DNA of 64,000 nt from Megaustenia siamemsis (GCA_032433765.1 JAVIAB010000159.1:56028333-56092332); one strand, 5' to 3'. Counted from the stretch's first letter, positions 21,562-34,290 are shown. A program made the numbers and translations. Notes: generated by a model not told the origin, from the letters alone.

Positions 21562-22522
21562 CAAATGAGATCACAAGGATGGACTGCTCTTAGAATGAGA
21601 TTACAAGGATGGACTGCTCTTAGAATGAATGAGATCACAAGAATGGACTGCTCTTAGAATGAGATCACAAGAATGGACTGCTCTTAGAATGAATGAGATC
21701 ACAAGAATGGACTGCTTTTATAATGAGATCACAAGGATGGACTTCTCTTAGAATGAGATCACAAGGATGGACTTCTCTTAGAATGAGATCACAAGAATAG
21801 ACTGCTTTTAGAATGAGATTACAAGGATGGACTTCTCTTAGAATGAATGAGATCACAAGAATGGACTGCTTTTATAATGAGATCACAAGGATGGACTTCT
21901 CTTAGAATGAGATCACAAGAATGGACTGCTCTTAGAATGAGATCACAAGAATGGACTGCTCTTAGAATGAATGAGATCACAAGAATGGACTGCTTTTATA
22001 ATGAGATCACAAGGATGGACTTCTCTTAGAATGAGATCACAAGGATGGATTGCTCTTAGAATGAGATTACAAGGATGGACTGCTCTCAGAATGAATGAGA
22101 TCACAAGAATGGACTGCTTTTATAATGAGATCACAAGGATGGACTTCTCTTAGAATGAGATCACAAGGATGGACTTCTCTTAGAATGAGATCACAAGAAT
22201 AGACTGCTTTTAGAATGAGATCACAAGGATGGACTTCTCTTAGAATGAGATCACAAGAATGGACTTCTCTTAGAATGAGATCACAAGGATGGACTTCTCT
22301 TAGAATGAGATCACAAGAATGGACTTCTCTTAGAATGAGATCACAAGGATGGACTTCTCTTAGAATGAGATCACAAGGATGGACTGCTCTTAGAATGAGA
22401 TCACAAGGATGGACTACTCTTAGAATGAGATCACAAGGATGGACTGCTCTTAGAATGAGATCACAAGGATGGACTGCTCTTAGAATGAGATCACAAGGAT
22501 GGACTGCTCTTGGAATGAAAGC
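21562..22522. repeat. 30-bp minisatellite
   Basis: About 31 copies of AATGAGATCACAAGGATGGA plus CTGCTCTTAG. Variants: AGAATGG/AGGATGG, CTGCTCT/CTTCTCT/CTGCTTT, and a 4-bp AATG insertion giving 34-bp units. Because of the insertions, ORFs do not run through it. Confidence 0.95.
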
Positions 22523-22539
22523 ATATGGTTAATTCTCTG

Positions 22540-23216
22540 ATACATCACAGATAAACCTATCCGTTCAACGAGTTACTTACTTGACTCACAGAGCATTCGA
22601 GCGCTGATCTTTGGTAAATAAAAAAAAAACATGTACTTGCAACAAAAAGCAAACAAAAGAAATATACATTAAATGGTGAATATTTCAAGCAAATAAACAA
22701 TGGCGTTAGGCATGCTCTAACACCGGATATAATTGTTATAGTTAGACCAAAATATTTAATAATCCTAAAAAAATAAATATAAAGAACGTTAAAACGTAGA
22801 GTGTGATAATACTGAGTTCCATATTTGATATCACCTAAACACCAATTGCTTGTTATTAAATTTTAAAAAAAACTTGAAATATGCTGATGACACATGATTA
22901 GTCGCTACGAATTAAATTCGTATAAATTATTAAATAAATAAAATTCAAGTGCGAAAATTGTTAATAGTATAATGAGGGAAAGTACACATATTATTCTTAG
23001 CCTGAACAGCAACAATATAAAATGTATGATTGGAACAAAGTAAAAGACTTATCATAAAGAAACAGGTATAGTATAAGTCACAGTCTAAAAACAGGACAGT
23101 ATGTTTACCTAGGAACCAGTATTGCTTGTTGTTGTAGATGCACAGCGAAGGTGAGGTCCTGAATAGCTCAGGCAATGACACACTTGATAGCATCCATTTT
23201 TGTCAAAGAGAATTTC

Positions 23217-23250
<34 letters not shown>

Positions 23251-23270
23251 ATTACTTCCGAATGTTGGTA
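22540..23270. other. AT-rich intergenic with poly(T)
   Basis: No gene. A T run of about 27 bases at 23220-23247 could be the A-tail of a minus-strand retroposon, but I cannot identify a body. Confidence 0.5.
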
Positions 23271-23284
23271 ATGGAGGATAGACG

Positions 23285-23400
23285 GCAGATAGGAAATACA
23301 CATGAGGCCACTGACATGTGGTGTTACAGAGAAATGTTGAGACTAGCAAGGGCGGTTAAAGTGAATAATGAGGGTCTTATAACAGAAGCCAAATAAAGAA
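23285..23400 (+). mobile_element. LINE post-RT fragment
   Basis: EATDMWCYREMLRLARAVKV followed by NNEG resembles the EMW-RRMLRIPWT...NEEVL region of LINE ORFs. Short, low confidence. Confidence 0.4.
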
Positions 23401-23841
23401 GAAAGTTATTTTAAAGCATCAAACAATAATAGTTATTATTTATTGTCGATATAATGTGTGTAGGGACGATCTGAAATATGGTGTGACACAGAAAGACAAT
23501 GAGGGACAAGTGATGGACGAAAAATAGAGAGAAACTATTAAAACAACTTAATGAGACATGTTTCTTTTAAAATGAATAATATAATTGATAACTAGTTGTA
23601 GAGGTAGAAATACGTGGAGTGGCATGGTTCATAACGCCATCAATGATAGGATTTAGGACTACTAATCCGCTCCTGATAAGTATTAACATCCAACAAAATA
23701 CGAGACAAACATAACAAAATCAACCATTTTTAGTCAGTATTTACCCACACCCTCTCGCTATTATATCCGCGTTCTCTCTTTTCCACACCTCATCACTCAA
23801 TCCATACCAATCTGCATCTAACAATCTATTACAATCATTTA
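23400..23841. other. Intergenic, no gene recognised
   Basis: AT-rich. No repeat or ORF that I can support. Confidence 0.5.
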
Positions 23842-24470
23842 ATCATCATCACCATGTGCCATACCAGTTGGCGTGTGCAATCATGTTCTTCCACAATCTT
23901 CTATCTACAGTGCATCGTATCAGTTCTGTTGTTGACTTTTCCATGCCATGACACCAAGCTATCCAGTATTTTCCTCTTTGTCGTTCGCGATCTCTCTTTC
24001 CTTTTATTTTGCCAGTTGTAACCAAATATTCCAACTTTCCTCTTCTCATGATGTTCCCGAAAAATGTTGATTGTTTCTTTCTGATGTTATTTTAGGAGCT
24101 ACGTTTTTGTGTTTGCCTCTTTGAGAACTTCCTCATTGGTCTTTTTAGCTGTCCAGGGAACTTTCAACATTCGTCTTAGAAATCCCATCTCTGTGGCCTC
24201 TAATCGTCTTTTCATTTGTTTGTCTACTCTCCACGATTCGCTACCATAGGTCATAACTGGTTCTATATAGCAGTGACCAACTCTCTTTCTCATTCCTATT
24301 GACATAGATTTGTTGCATAAGATATTTTTCATTTTCTAAAATGCTATTTTGGCCTGAGCTATTCTGCTTTTTATTTCCATCTTCCATCTGATGTTATTAT
24401 TGTGCCCAAGTATTTTACCCGTTGCACTTGTTTCAAATTTGTCATGTTTGTTTTTATGCTGCATGCTGGT
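23842..24470 (-). mobile_element. LINE family C fragment
   Basis: Minus-strand frames: an AKIAF segment, MKNILCNKSMSIGMRKR, YGSESWRVDKQ, LRRMLKVPWTA, then RGKYWIAWC and LIRCTVDRRLWKNMIAHAN. Close to 11594-12095. Its 5' side is cut by the family D element at 24470. Confidence 0.8.
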
Positions 24471-26010
24471 GATGATTGTCATAGGTTGATTTTTCCTTCT
24501 TTTGATGTTACTCGTCCATGTTAGTCTTGGTCCGCCTCTGCCTCTTTTACCTTGTATTTTCCCCTCCAGGATTACTTTTTGTAGGCTGTTGTGTCTCTTA
24601 ACATGGCCCAAAAGTAGCATGTGTCTTGTTTGAATTGTGCTTAGCAGTTATATTTTCATTTTTAGTTGTTTTAAGACTTCATCGTTTGTTTTCTTTTCCT
24701 TCCATCCAATTCTACCTATTCCTCTATATATCCACATTTCAAAGGCTTCAATTCTCTGTTCTGTTTTCTTGTCTAATGTTAATGTTTCAGCACCATATAG
24801 GAATATTGAGAAGATGCAACATTTTGCTATTCTTAGTTTTAGCCCTGGTGTTATTTGTTTTGATGTTAGTATGTTCTTCATGACAATAAAATTACTTTTT
24901 GCCATTCCTATTCTTTTGTTTATTTCGGTTACACATTTTCCATCACTGGTTATAGTATATCCAAGGTAGTTGTAGTTCTGAAATGTCTCCAGGTCTATTA
25001 TTTCTATGTTGATATCCACGTGTGGGTTTTGGGTATCTTCTGTTGTTAATGATCATAGTTTTAGTTTTTTTTATATTCATATCTAGTCCATATTTTTGCT
25101 TGTCATGTTTATTACATTAAGTAATTGCTGTAGATCTTTAGGATTTTATGCTAGTAGTACATTATCGTTAGCATGTCTTAGGTTATTGATTATCCTTCCA
25201 TTAATTTGTAGGCATGGCATCACTATGATGTTTATAAAAAAAATTGCTCAATGTATAGATTGAACAAGCTTGGTGATATGATGCATCCCTGTTTACTCCT
25301 CTTTTTATATCAATGGGTGTAGAGTTCTCTTTGTTATATTTTATTATTGCTGTTTGCTTCCAGTATAGATTACATATTAGTCGTATGTCCTTGTCATCTA
25401 GATGTATCTCTTTTAGGCATTCTATAAGTTGTTTGTGGCGTACTCTATCAAAAGCTTTGGTGTAGTCTATGAAGCAGGCATATATTGGTTTGTTTACTTC
25501 TGAGTATTTTTCGATGCAGAATATGGCTTCTTTGGTCCCGCTATTTTTCCTAAATCCAAATTACTGCTCATCTAATTCAGTATTAATCTTATTCTGAATC
25601 CTTCCTTGTATAACTTTTAGCAAGATTTTTGTAACATGGCTCATTAGGCTTATTGTTAAAAAGTCACTGCATTCAACTGCACCATTCTTTTTAAGCAATG
25701 CAATGAAAGTTGATGGTTTTAGTTCATTTGGTATGTATCGTGTGTGGTATATGTCGTTGCATATGTCTGTAATCACTTCAATGCCAAAATCTTCATAATT
25801 CAAGGTCTTCATAATAGGCCTCTATTTGTTCATCTGTGTAATCTTGAGTAGGTGCATATGTATGTATTATTGCTATGTCGAATGGTTTTGCTTTCAACTT
25901 AGTGCTTCTCTTTTCTTGTCTAATGCCCATGTTTCTGCACCATACAGGAATATTGAGAATATGTGAGAATTTGGCTATTCTTAGTTTTAGCCCTGGTGTT
26001 ATATGTTACA
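24470..26010 (-). mobile_element. LINE family D copy, internally rearranged
   Basis: Minus strand, from the 5' side: a small endonuclease piece (HTYAPTQDYTDEQIEAYYED, 25800-25870), an RT start (ITDICNDIYHTRYIPNELKP, SLMSHVTKI), AFDRVR-, GV- and broken YADD-type blocks, then GMAKSNFIVMKNILTSKQIT, GAETLTLDKK and IYRGIGRIGWKEK, and a GRGGPRLTWTSN end. A second piece of the same family sits at 25880-26010. No intact ORF. Relatives at 46520-47695 and 58650-59230. Confidence 0.75.
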
Positions 26011-26019
26011 AATACATAC

Positions 26020-26194
26020 AAGAAGAAATAGAAGTAACTAATAAGTTTAAAAAAACTAAAAATTTACTAAAGTAACATTAAGTAAGATGGTTGTAACTAA
26101 AGTCTATGCTATGAAGATTATAGATATGGTTAGTTTCCTTAACCAATGTTAGGATATTTGAATTGCAATTTGACAATTTAAGAAATATTAATTC
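26020..26194. other. Intergenic, no gene recognised
   Basis: Short AT-rich stretch between LINE D and the receptor pseudogene. Confidence 0.4.
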
Positions 26195-27180
26195 ACGCAA
26201 ATGTCAATAATTGATTTTATTAATAACAGAAAGATCGACACCATACACATCCACATATGCAACAAGTGGAGGTCTCATTCTATCATATTCCTCCCACAAG
26301 AAATGCGATTTGGTGAAATCAACTGTTCTGTAGTTACTGTCCCTGACACACAACGGAAGCCTTCTCGGCAACGAATGCCACAATCCACTTCGTCATCTTT
26401 ATATGGACAGTCATTATATCTGTTACAGACCAGGTCAGGATGTAAGCAAATTGGACTTTTTCCAACAGAGAAAGTTTCCAGTGCAGGGAGAAATGTGGTC
26501 AATTTGCTCATCTTCTCCTGTAGGACAATCGTTTGTCTTGTCAAGGACATAATGTTGAGGTATACAGTATGTGCTCGGACATTTAACATATCCTACTGGG
26601 CATTCAAAGTCTATACAGTTATCCAGATGGGACATATCTCTACATCCTAGAACAGCTCCGTATTTGTCTCTGACATAGACGTACGGGAGGGGAGGGGGGG
26701 TCAAATTATCTCACCATTTTTTAGGTTGCTCAGTTTTCTTATAGTCTCGTCCAAAGGTCCCTCCCACCCTGTACAGTCAACGTTTCCATCGTTAAGCTGC
26801 GAGAGGTGAACACATTTATCATCACAAATAAAAGTGCACGTTTCATCTCTCTTCTGATGCGTGTATGGAACCACACTTTCATCGCTGAATTCTTCGCCAG
26901 TGATGAGATCATAAACTGGATAATCAATCTCGCCATCATTAATCCAGCGCAGTGAAAAAAACAAGACCCGTCACACCAAGACATCCTTGGACAACTGATT
27001 CTCATTTTTATCCACGATCATTTCTGATCGTCATAACAGACATTTTCATCACGGAATTTGGTACACTCAACAAGGCCGTCACAAACAAGCCAGTGGGAAA
27101 TGAATCGAGGTTCTTGTGCTTCTTCCCCACAATCAAACAGGGGAAATAACCTGTAATCTATTAGCTTAAGGAATTTACCG
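26195..27180 (-). pseudogene. GRL101-like gene C fragment
   Basis: Third member of the receptor family, very close to gene A in the linker (LFPLFDCGEEAQEPRFIS, then WLVCDGLVEC) but broken. The 5' side ends abruptly at about 27178 after TAGCTTAAGGAAT, where similarity to gene A stops. There is an in-frame TGA after CYDDQK (near 27025), a frameshift in the T-rich GTTTTTTTCAC run near 26952, another near 26700, one near 26465 and one near 26330. It keeps one 33-residue unit (TCTFICDDKCVHLSQL), the two ordinary LDLa modules (KCPSTYCIPQH, VCNRYNDCPY) and perhaps the first LRR (AYVDVYGVDL). No VWA, lectin-like or 7TM sequence remains. Same strand and order as A and B, so the locus is a tandem array. 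Confidence 0.88.
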
Positions 27181-27404
27181 AAGACTTTTCTTCGCACAGT
27201 GCGGAGAAACGTACGGAAAGAGTTAACGGAGATCTCTTACTTTGTGATATTAATAATCAGCACTAGGTCCATGAAGATGACCAATTCCCAGTCTGTCAAA
27301 TCTTGTTACAGATAACAATGAGTGTATTTATCGGGGTCTCTCCTTGTTTCTGAACCAGTTCAGCTGAAATATTATCTTTGACTAGATATTTATTTCATAT
27401 TTCA
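27181..27404. other. Intergenic, no gene recognised
   Basis: Non-coding between the pseudogene and a LINE end. Contains a short imperfect inverted repeat (CCGAAG...CTTCG; 27181-27215). Confidence 0.4.
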
Positions 27405-27690
27405 AAACGTTCGTGGTTGCTTCAATTTCACTGCTCTTTCTTCTTCTTTCCTACCTCATTTACCTTCCAACGTAGAGGGACGATATTATTTGCTGTATTT
27501 CCTGGTTATTTGTTTTTGGTTATCTGCTGTTATTTATTTCATAGTGTTTCTAACATTCAATACGTTCATCTTTCTCGTTGTGGGATCTTCGGCCTATTGT
27601 TCTCACAGCGTTTACTAAGGCATTTTGTGTTGTGCCTTGCTCTTTCGGTCATCATGAGACCAAACCTGCCTTATGTATTTAATGGCGGAA
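27405..27690 (-). mobile_element. RTE family A 3' end
   Basis: Minus strand matches 7434-7660: a PKEQGTTQNAL-like stretch for REKEQNTTQRAF, RTIGRRSHNEKDE for NRPKGRPRKRW, then the CCCTCTACGTTGGAAGGTAA end and a GAAGAAGAAAG tail. Stops throughout. Confidence 0.75.
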
Positions 27691-28029
27691 AATAGTACAG
27701 TTTTTCAGTTTCTTGTTTCTGAACTTAAGTCTCAGGCTGTCCTTCTATCTTGTGTTTAAATCGAATCATTCAGGTAGTGGGTTAATGTTTTTGTTTGTTT
27801 GTTATTGCGTCCGGCATTTTTTTCAACTGCATATATAAAACTGATTTGCGTATACGTTTCTACTTTCTATTTAAAACAATATCTGACAAATTTTGTTTAC
27901 ACATTTCTACATTCTATTTAAAAATATTTACATCAAATTTGTGGTGCACATGTTTCTACATTCTAACGCGCCATTTATTTACAAAGTATACTTTCATAAG
28001 AAACGTTTGTTAAATTTGACATAAACTAC

Positions 28030-30210
28030 ACATTTGGACACTCAACCTCACCGTTTCTTAAAACATTTCTGCACTCCATATCACTGTTTCTTAATACATT
28101 ACTACACTCCATCTCACTGTATCTATACACATTTTTACACTTCACCTCACTGTTTCTAAACACATTTCTACACTTCCCCTGACTGTTTCTAAAAACATTT
28201 CTACAATCAACCCCACATGTTTCTTAACAAATTTCTACACTCCACCTCACCGTTATAAAAACGTGTCTACACTCCACCTCACTGTTTGTAAACACATTTC
28301 TACATTCCACAAAACTGTTTGTAAACACATTTCTACACTCCACAAAACTGTTTGTAAACACATATCTACACTCCACCTCACTGTTTGTAAACACATTTCT
28401 ACACTACACCTCACTGTTTGTAAACACATGTATACATTCCACCTCACTGTTTGTAAACACATGTCTACACTCCACGTCGTGCGTTTCTAAAAACATTTCT
28501 ACACTTAACCTCACCGTTTCTACAATCCACCTCACCGTTTCTAAAAACATTTCTACATTTAACCTCACCGTTTCTACAATCCACCTCACCGTTTCTAAAA
28601 ACATTTCTACACTTAACCTCACCGTTTCTACAATCCACCTCACCGTTTCTAAAAATATTTCTACACTTAACCTCACCGTTTCTACAATCCACCTCACCGT
28701 TTCTAAAAACATTTCTACACTTAACCTCACCGTTTCTACAATCCACGTCACCGTTTCTAAACACATTTCTACAATCCACCTCACCGTTTCTAAACACATT
28801 TCTACAATCCACCTCACCGTTTCTAAACACATTTCTACAATCCACCTCTCCGTTTCTAAACACATTTCTACAATCCACCTCACCGTTTCTGAGATCATTT
28901 CTACATTCCGTCTCACCGTTTCTAAACACATTTCTACATTCCACCTCACCGTTTCTAAAAACATTTCTACAATCCACCTCACCGTTTCTAAACACATTTC
29001 TACAATCCACCTCACCGTTTCTAAACACATTTCTACAATCCACCTCCCCGTTTCTACAATCCACCTCACCGTTTCTAAACACATTTCTACACTTAACCTC
29101 ACCGTTTCTACAATCCACCTCACTGTTTCTAAACACATTTCTACAATCCACTTCACCGTTTCTAAACACATTTCTACAATCCACTTCACCGTTTCTAAAC
29201 ACATTTCTACAATCCACTTCACCGTTTGTAAACACATTTCTACAATCCACCTCACCGTTTCTAAACACATTTCTACAATCCACTTCACTGTTTCTAAACA
29301 CATTTCTACAATCCACTTCACCGTTTCTAAACACATTTCTACAATCCACTTCACCGTTTCTAAACACAGTTCTACAATCCACTCACCGTTTCTAAACACA
29401 TTTCTACAATCCACCTCACCGTTTCTAATCACATTTCTACAATCCACCTCACCGTTTCTAAACACATTTCTACAATCCACCTCACCGTTTCTGAGATCAT
29501 TTCTACATTCCATCTCACCGTTTCTAAATACATTTCTACAATCCACTTCACCGTTTCTAAACACATTTCTACAATCCACCTCACAATTTCTAAACACATT
29601 TCTACAATCCACCTCACCTTTTCTAAATACATTTTTGCGGTCCAACTCACCGTCTCTAAAAACATATATACACAACTCACCGTCTCTAAAAACATATATA
29701 CACTATAACACACCGTTTCGAAACATATTTCTACACTATAACATACCGTTCAAAACACATTTGTAAACTTTAACACATCGTTTTAAAATAGATTTCTACA
29801 CTCCACCCCACCGTTTCTAAATACATTTCTACATTCAACCTCGCCATTTCAAAACACATTTCTGTGCTTCACTTCACCGTTTCTAAACACATTTCTACAC
29901 TCAACCTCACCGTTTCTACACACGTTTCTACAATCCACCTCACCATTTCTAAATAAAAATCTACAATCTACCTCCACGTTTATAAAAACGTTTCTACAAT
30001 CCACCTCGCTGTTTCTAAACACATTTCTACGATCCACCTCACTGTTTCTAAACACATTTCAACACTCCACCTCACTGTTTCTTAACACATTTCTACATTC
30101 CAACTCACCGTTTCTAAACACATTACTACACTCAACCTCACCGTTTCTAAACACATTTCTGCAGTACACACCTCACCGTTTCTAAACACATTTCTACAAC
30201 CCATCGTACC
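28030..30210. repeat. 33-bp minisatellite 1
   Basis: About 65 copies of CACCGTTTCTAAACACATTT plus CTACAATCCACCT, most regular at 28490-29600 and decaying outward. A subset alternates with a shortened ACACTTAACCTCACCGTTT form, giving a higher-order pattern at 28500-28760. The period is divisible by three, so an 11-residue repeat stays open for 423 codons on the minus strand; several frames are open, so I do not call a gene. Confidence 0.95.
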
Positions 30211-30590
30211 GTTTACAAATGTTACTGTCCAGTTAGCCGTTTAAGAGGGACCGCATTTGTGGTACCAAGATAAATAACTTGTTAAAAACAAATTTACAAA
30301 GTTATTCTGCGGGTATAAAACACATTTCTACAAAGTAAATCACCATTTTTGGTACATTGGGACGATTATTCTAATAAACCGGTTCTAAAAGCAATCTATC
30401 AGTCCAACTTACTGGTTATGAGGTGATATCTGAAATTAGAAGTATATTTCTGTGATACCAGTTAATTCATCCGCATAAAAATTTTTCTCCACACGTTAAC
30501 TGTAACAGCAACGTTTGTCATCAATTTTCTGCAGGGAAAATCAAATTTTAGTTTGTAGATTTCTACCGTCACACTTTCAATTTGTGAGCC
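30211..30590. repeat. Decayed junction between the two 33-bp arrays
   Basis: Traces of ACACATTTCTACAAAGT- and GTGAGCC-like units among unique AT-rich sequence. No gene. Confidence 0.5.
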
Positions 30591-32345
30591 AAACTCTAAC
30601 TTTCTAATCATTGTTTGTGAGCCACTTTGTTACAGGTCAACTCGTTGTTTGTGACCCAATCTCTATCTTCCTACTCCTTGTTTGTGACCCAATCTCTGTC
30701 TTTCTACTCGTTTTTTTTTGAGCCAATCTCTATTTTCCTACTCGTTGTTTGTGAGCCAAACTCTACCTTTCTACTAGTTTGTGAGCCAATCTCTACCTTC
30801 ATATTCGTTGTTTGTGATCCAATCTCTACCTTACTACTCGTTGTTTGTGAGTAAATCTCTGCATTCCTACTCGTTGTTTGTAAGACAATCTCTACCTTCC
30901 TACTCGTTTGTTTATGAGCCAATCTCTACCTTCCTGTTCGTGAGCGAAACTCTACCTTCCTTCTCGTTGTTTATGAGCCAATCTCTGCCTTCCTACTCGT
31001 TGTTTGTGAGCGAAACTCTACCTTCCTACTCTTTGTTTGTGAGCCAATCTCTACCTTCCTACTCTTTATATGTGAGCCAATCTCTACCTTCCTACTCGTT
31101 GTTTGTGAACCAAACTCTACCTTCCTACTCGTTGTTTGTGAACCAATCTCTACCTTCCTACTCGTTGTTTGTGAGTGAAACTCTACCTTCCTACTCGTTG
31201 TTTGTGAGCGAAACTCTATCTTCCTACTCGTTGTTTGTGAACCAAACTCTACCTTCCTACTCGTTGTTTGTGAACCAATCTCTACCTTCCTAGTCGTTGT
31301 TTGTGAGCGAAACTCTACCTTCATACTCGTTGTTTGTGAGCGAAACTCTACCTTCCTACTCGTTGTTTGTGAGGCAATCTCTACCTTCCTATTCGTTGTT
31401 TGTGAGGCAATCTCTACCTTCCTATCCGTTGTTTGTGAGGCAATCTCTACCTTCCTATTCGTTGTTTGTGAGGCAAACTCTAACTTCCTATCCGTTGTTT
31501 GTGAGGCAATCTCTACCTTCCTATTCGTTGTTTGTGAGGCAATCTCTACCTTCCTATTCGTTGCTAGTGAGGCAATCTCTACCTTCCTTCTCGTTGTTTG
31601 TGAGCCAATAGCTACCTTCCTATCCGTTGTTTGTGAGCCAATAGCTACCTTCCTATTCGTTGTTTGTGAGCCAATAGCTACCTTCCTATCCGTTGTTTGT
31701 GAGCCAATAGCTACCTTCCTATCCGTTGTTTGTGAGCCAATAGCTACCTTCCTATCCGTTGTTTGTGAGCCAATCTCTACCTTCCTATTTGTTGTTAGTG
31801 AGGCAATCTCTACCTTCCTACTCGTTATTTGTGAGGCAATCTCTACCTTCCTATTCGTTGTTAGTGAGGCAATCTCTACCTTCCTATTCGTTGTTAGTGA
31901 GGCAATCTCTACCTTCCTACTCGTTGTTAGTGAGGCAATCTCTACCTTCCTACTCGTTATTTGTGAGGCAATCTCTACCTTCCTATTCGTTGTTAGTGAG
32001 GCAATCTCTACCTTCCTATTCGTTGTTAGTGAGGCAATCTCTACCTTCCTATTCGTTCTTAGTGAGGTAATCTCTACCTTCCTACTCGTTATTTGTGAGG
32101 CAATCTCTATCTTTCTACTTGTTATTTGTGAGGCAATCTCTACCTTCCTACTCGTTGTTTGTGAGCCAATTTATACCTTCCTACTCGTTGTTTGTGAGCC
32201 AATTTATACCTTCCTACTCGTTGTTTGTGAGCCAATTTATACCTTCCTACTCGTTGTTTGTGAGCCAATTTATACCTTCCTAACCGTTGTTTGTGAGCCA
32301 ATCTCTACCTTCTTACCTGTTGCTGGTTCACCCTTTTCTACCATC
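30591..32345. repeat. 33-bp minisatellite 2
   Basis: About 52 copies of GTTTGTGAGCCAATCTCTAC plus CTTCCTACTCGTT, with sub-blocks: GTGAGGCAATCTC (31360-31600), GAGCCAATAGC (31600-31760), TTAGTGAGG (31790-32060), AATTTATAC (32160-32280). The sub-blocks point to local expansions. Plus-strand 11-residue repeat ORFs are by-products. Confidence 0.95.
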
Positions 32346-32961
32346 GAACTCGTTATTTGTGAGCCAGTTTCTACCCCCGAATTAATTGTTTCTGATCTCA
32401 TTTTACCGTCCCTATTACCAAATGTGGACACTTTTCTACTCTCCCACCCACCGTCCGCTGATACGTTACTGCTGTCTGCCTGACCATTTGTGAGTAGATC
32501 TTCCTACAGAACTGAATAGTGTCGGTTTTAAATGTGTGTGCGTTTGTTTTATAGACTAGTCAAACTTTTTAAAATATTGTTATTGATTAGTTGAAACTAC
32601 AAACTAAATGCAAGAAATTACATAAATACAAATATATATGTGGATATATAACCGTTTTCTATAACTACATACTTATGTCTGGGTTTTATCGGTGCATTTC
32701 ATTTGTGTCGTGTTGATGTGTCGAAGTTCACAACATTAAACCTGCTCAAAGTTGACACATCATAAATGTGTAGAAGAAAAGCAGTTTATGGCAGATACAT
32801 TGAAGGCAAGTACATACAATACACCGATGCATACAAAACCATATTAAACACAATACAATCAAAACTACAGATAAAGTTATAATTAAAGCACATATTTGAT
32901 AAGTTAAAGTGTTGTAAATAATATTCAAACTGGTTAAATAGTTGGACATTTTACTACGTCT
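32346..32961. other. Intergenic, no gene recognised
   Basis: AT-rich. Nothing beyond decayed repeat edges up to about 32450. Confidence 0.5.
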
Positions 32962-32973
32962 ATAGAAGCAATA

Positions 32974-33516
32974 AAACTTAGGCTATTCAAATCAAATGTA
33001 CTATCAACCCTTACGTATGCGTGTGAAAGCTGGAAAACAACAAGAGATATAGAAACAAAGTTGAACGCATTCGAAAATAAATGTCTAAGGAAAATACTTG
33101 GTATAGAATGGAACGAATTCAAAACAAACGAGGAAATTAGAGAAATCGCCAATCAACCACTAATATCTTCAGTAATAAAGAAAAGACGATGGTCATACGT
33201 TGGACATGTGATGAGAAGAGATAATAATCGAATAGCAAAGCAAGCCCTCATATGGGAAACAACAGGTAAAAGAAAAAGAGGAAGACCCAGGGAGACACTG
33301 AGAAGAACATTGATGAGAGAGGCAAGAGCAGCAGGAATCGGCTCCCTCAATGAGATAGAACTGCTTGCACAGAACAGAGACAGATGGCGAGATTTGATAA
33401 AATATCTTTAAAAGAAAACTGCTAGAACAAAAATTCATATAGGAGAAGGTGTATCTTGGTCTACGCCCTATGGGCCGGTTACGGCTCGAAAGGTCAATAG
33501 ATAGATAGATAGATAG
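32974..33516 (+). mobile_element. LINE family B 3' end with TSD and TAGA tail
   Basis: A 5'-truncated LINE of ~545 bp. The frame 33061-33411 (116 codons) holds the post-RT region: NKCLRKILGIEW, WSYVGHVMRR, then GRPRETLRRTL and a stop. A 3' UTR with GGGCCGGTTACGGCTCGAAA ends in (TAGA)n. The 12-bp direct repeat ATAGAAGCAATA flanks it (32962-32973 and 33517-33528). An almost identical inverted copy is at 43824-44363. Confidence 0.9.
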
Positions 33517-33529
33517 ATAGAAGCAATAT

Positions 33530-33829
33530 GGACTAAACAATGAACTATTTTAGTAACTGACTAGAGAGACAGTTGGCCAACAAATTATGGGATAAAGATA
33601 GTTTATTATAACAACATTTGCTCTCAGTGAAAGACTTGGTAACTTCCAAGCTCGAAAAGTTAACTACTAAACTATGTAGCTGAATAATAACAATGACTTG
33701 GTGTGTACCATTGATAACTTACAAATTGTCCTCGCATATAGTTTTAGCTAACTAGCTCCCGTTATTAAGGAATGAGTTAATTAACGATTATTAAGCAATG
33801 TGTTAATTTTTGAGTCGAACGAAAAGGGA
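33530..33829. other. Intergenic, no gene recognised
   Basis: AT-rich, no supported feature. Confidence 0.5.
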
Positions 33830-34290
33830 GAACTAATTCTGAAACGGCTTATTCTTAGAGAGTAAATGGGCGTGTCTAATGAACACGGAGATTTTTTTTT
33901 TTTGGTGACAGCTCACTCTAGTAGAGCAAATGGGCGTGTCTGCTGAATGTGAATAAATGAATACGAAAAGGCACAATATGTGAGAACCAATTGGTCGTGT
34001 CTAATGGATGTGATGAGCTAATGGGGAGAAGGGACACTCTGAAAAATTAGTGGAGATGAAGATTTGTTGGTGAATAGGCACGCTCGGAGAGAGCAAATGG
34101 GCTTCTCTAATGAAGATGGGGCACAGATGGGCAGAAGAGACACTCTGAGAGAGTAAATTGACGTGTATAATAAAATTAGAGTACAAACTAGACAACATAA
34201 ACTAAAGTGAGAGTGAACGTGTCTAATGAATTTGGGGAACTGAGGGGCAGGAGGCATAACGTGAATGAGAGTCAATATGGGAGAGTAATA
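33830..34290. repeat. Degenerate ~60-70-bp tandem repeat
   Basis: Recurring blocks AGAGTAAATGGGCGTGTCTA and ATGAA..TGG.G, with ACACTCTGAGAGAG between them. Six or seven diverged copies. Confidence 0.65.

Noticed and set aside
28404..30055. 11-residue repeat proteins on the minus strand
   Set aside because: More than one frame is open over the same bases, units decay at both ends without a start or stop context, and the sequence behaves as a minisatellite.
30781..32283. Plus-strand SLFVSQSLPSY-type repeat ORFs
   Set aside because: By-product of the 33-bp period; frames break whenever a unit has an indel.
28030..32345. CRISPR-like array
   Set aside because: Contiguous tandem repeats without unique spacers in a eukaryotic genome.
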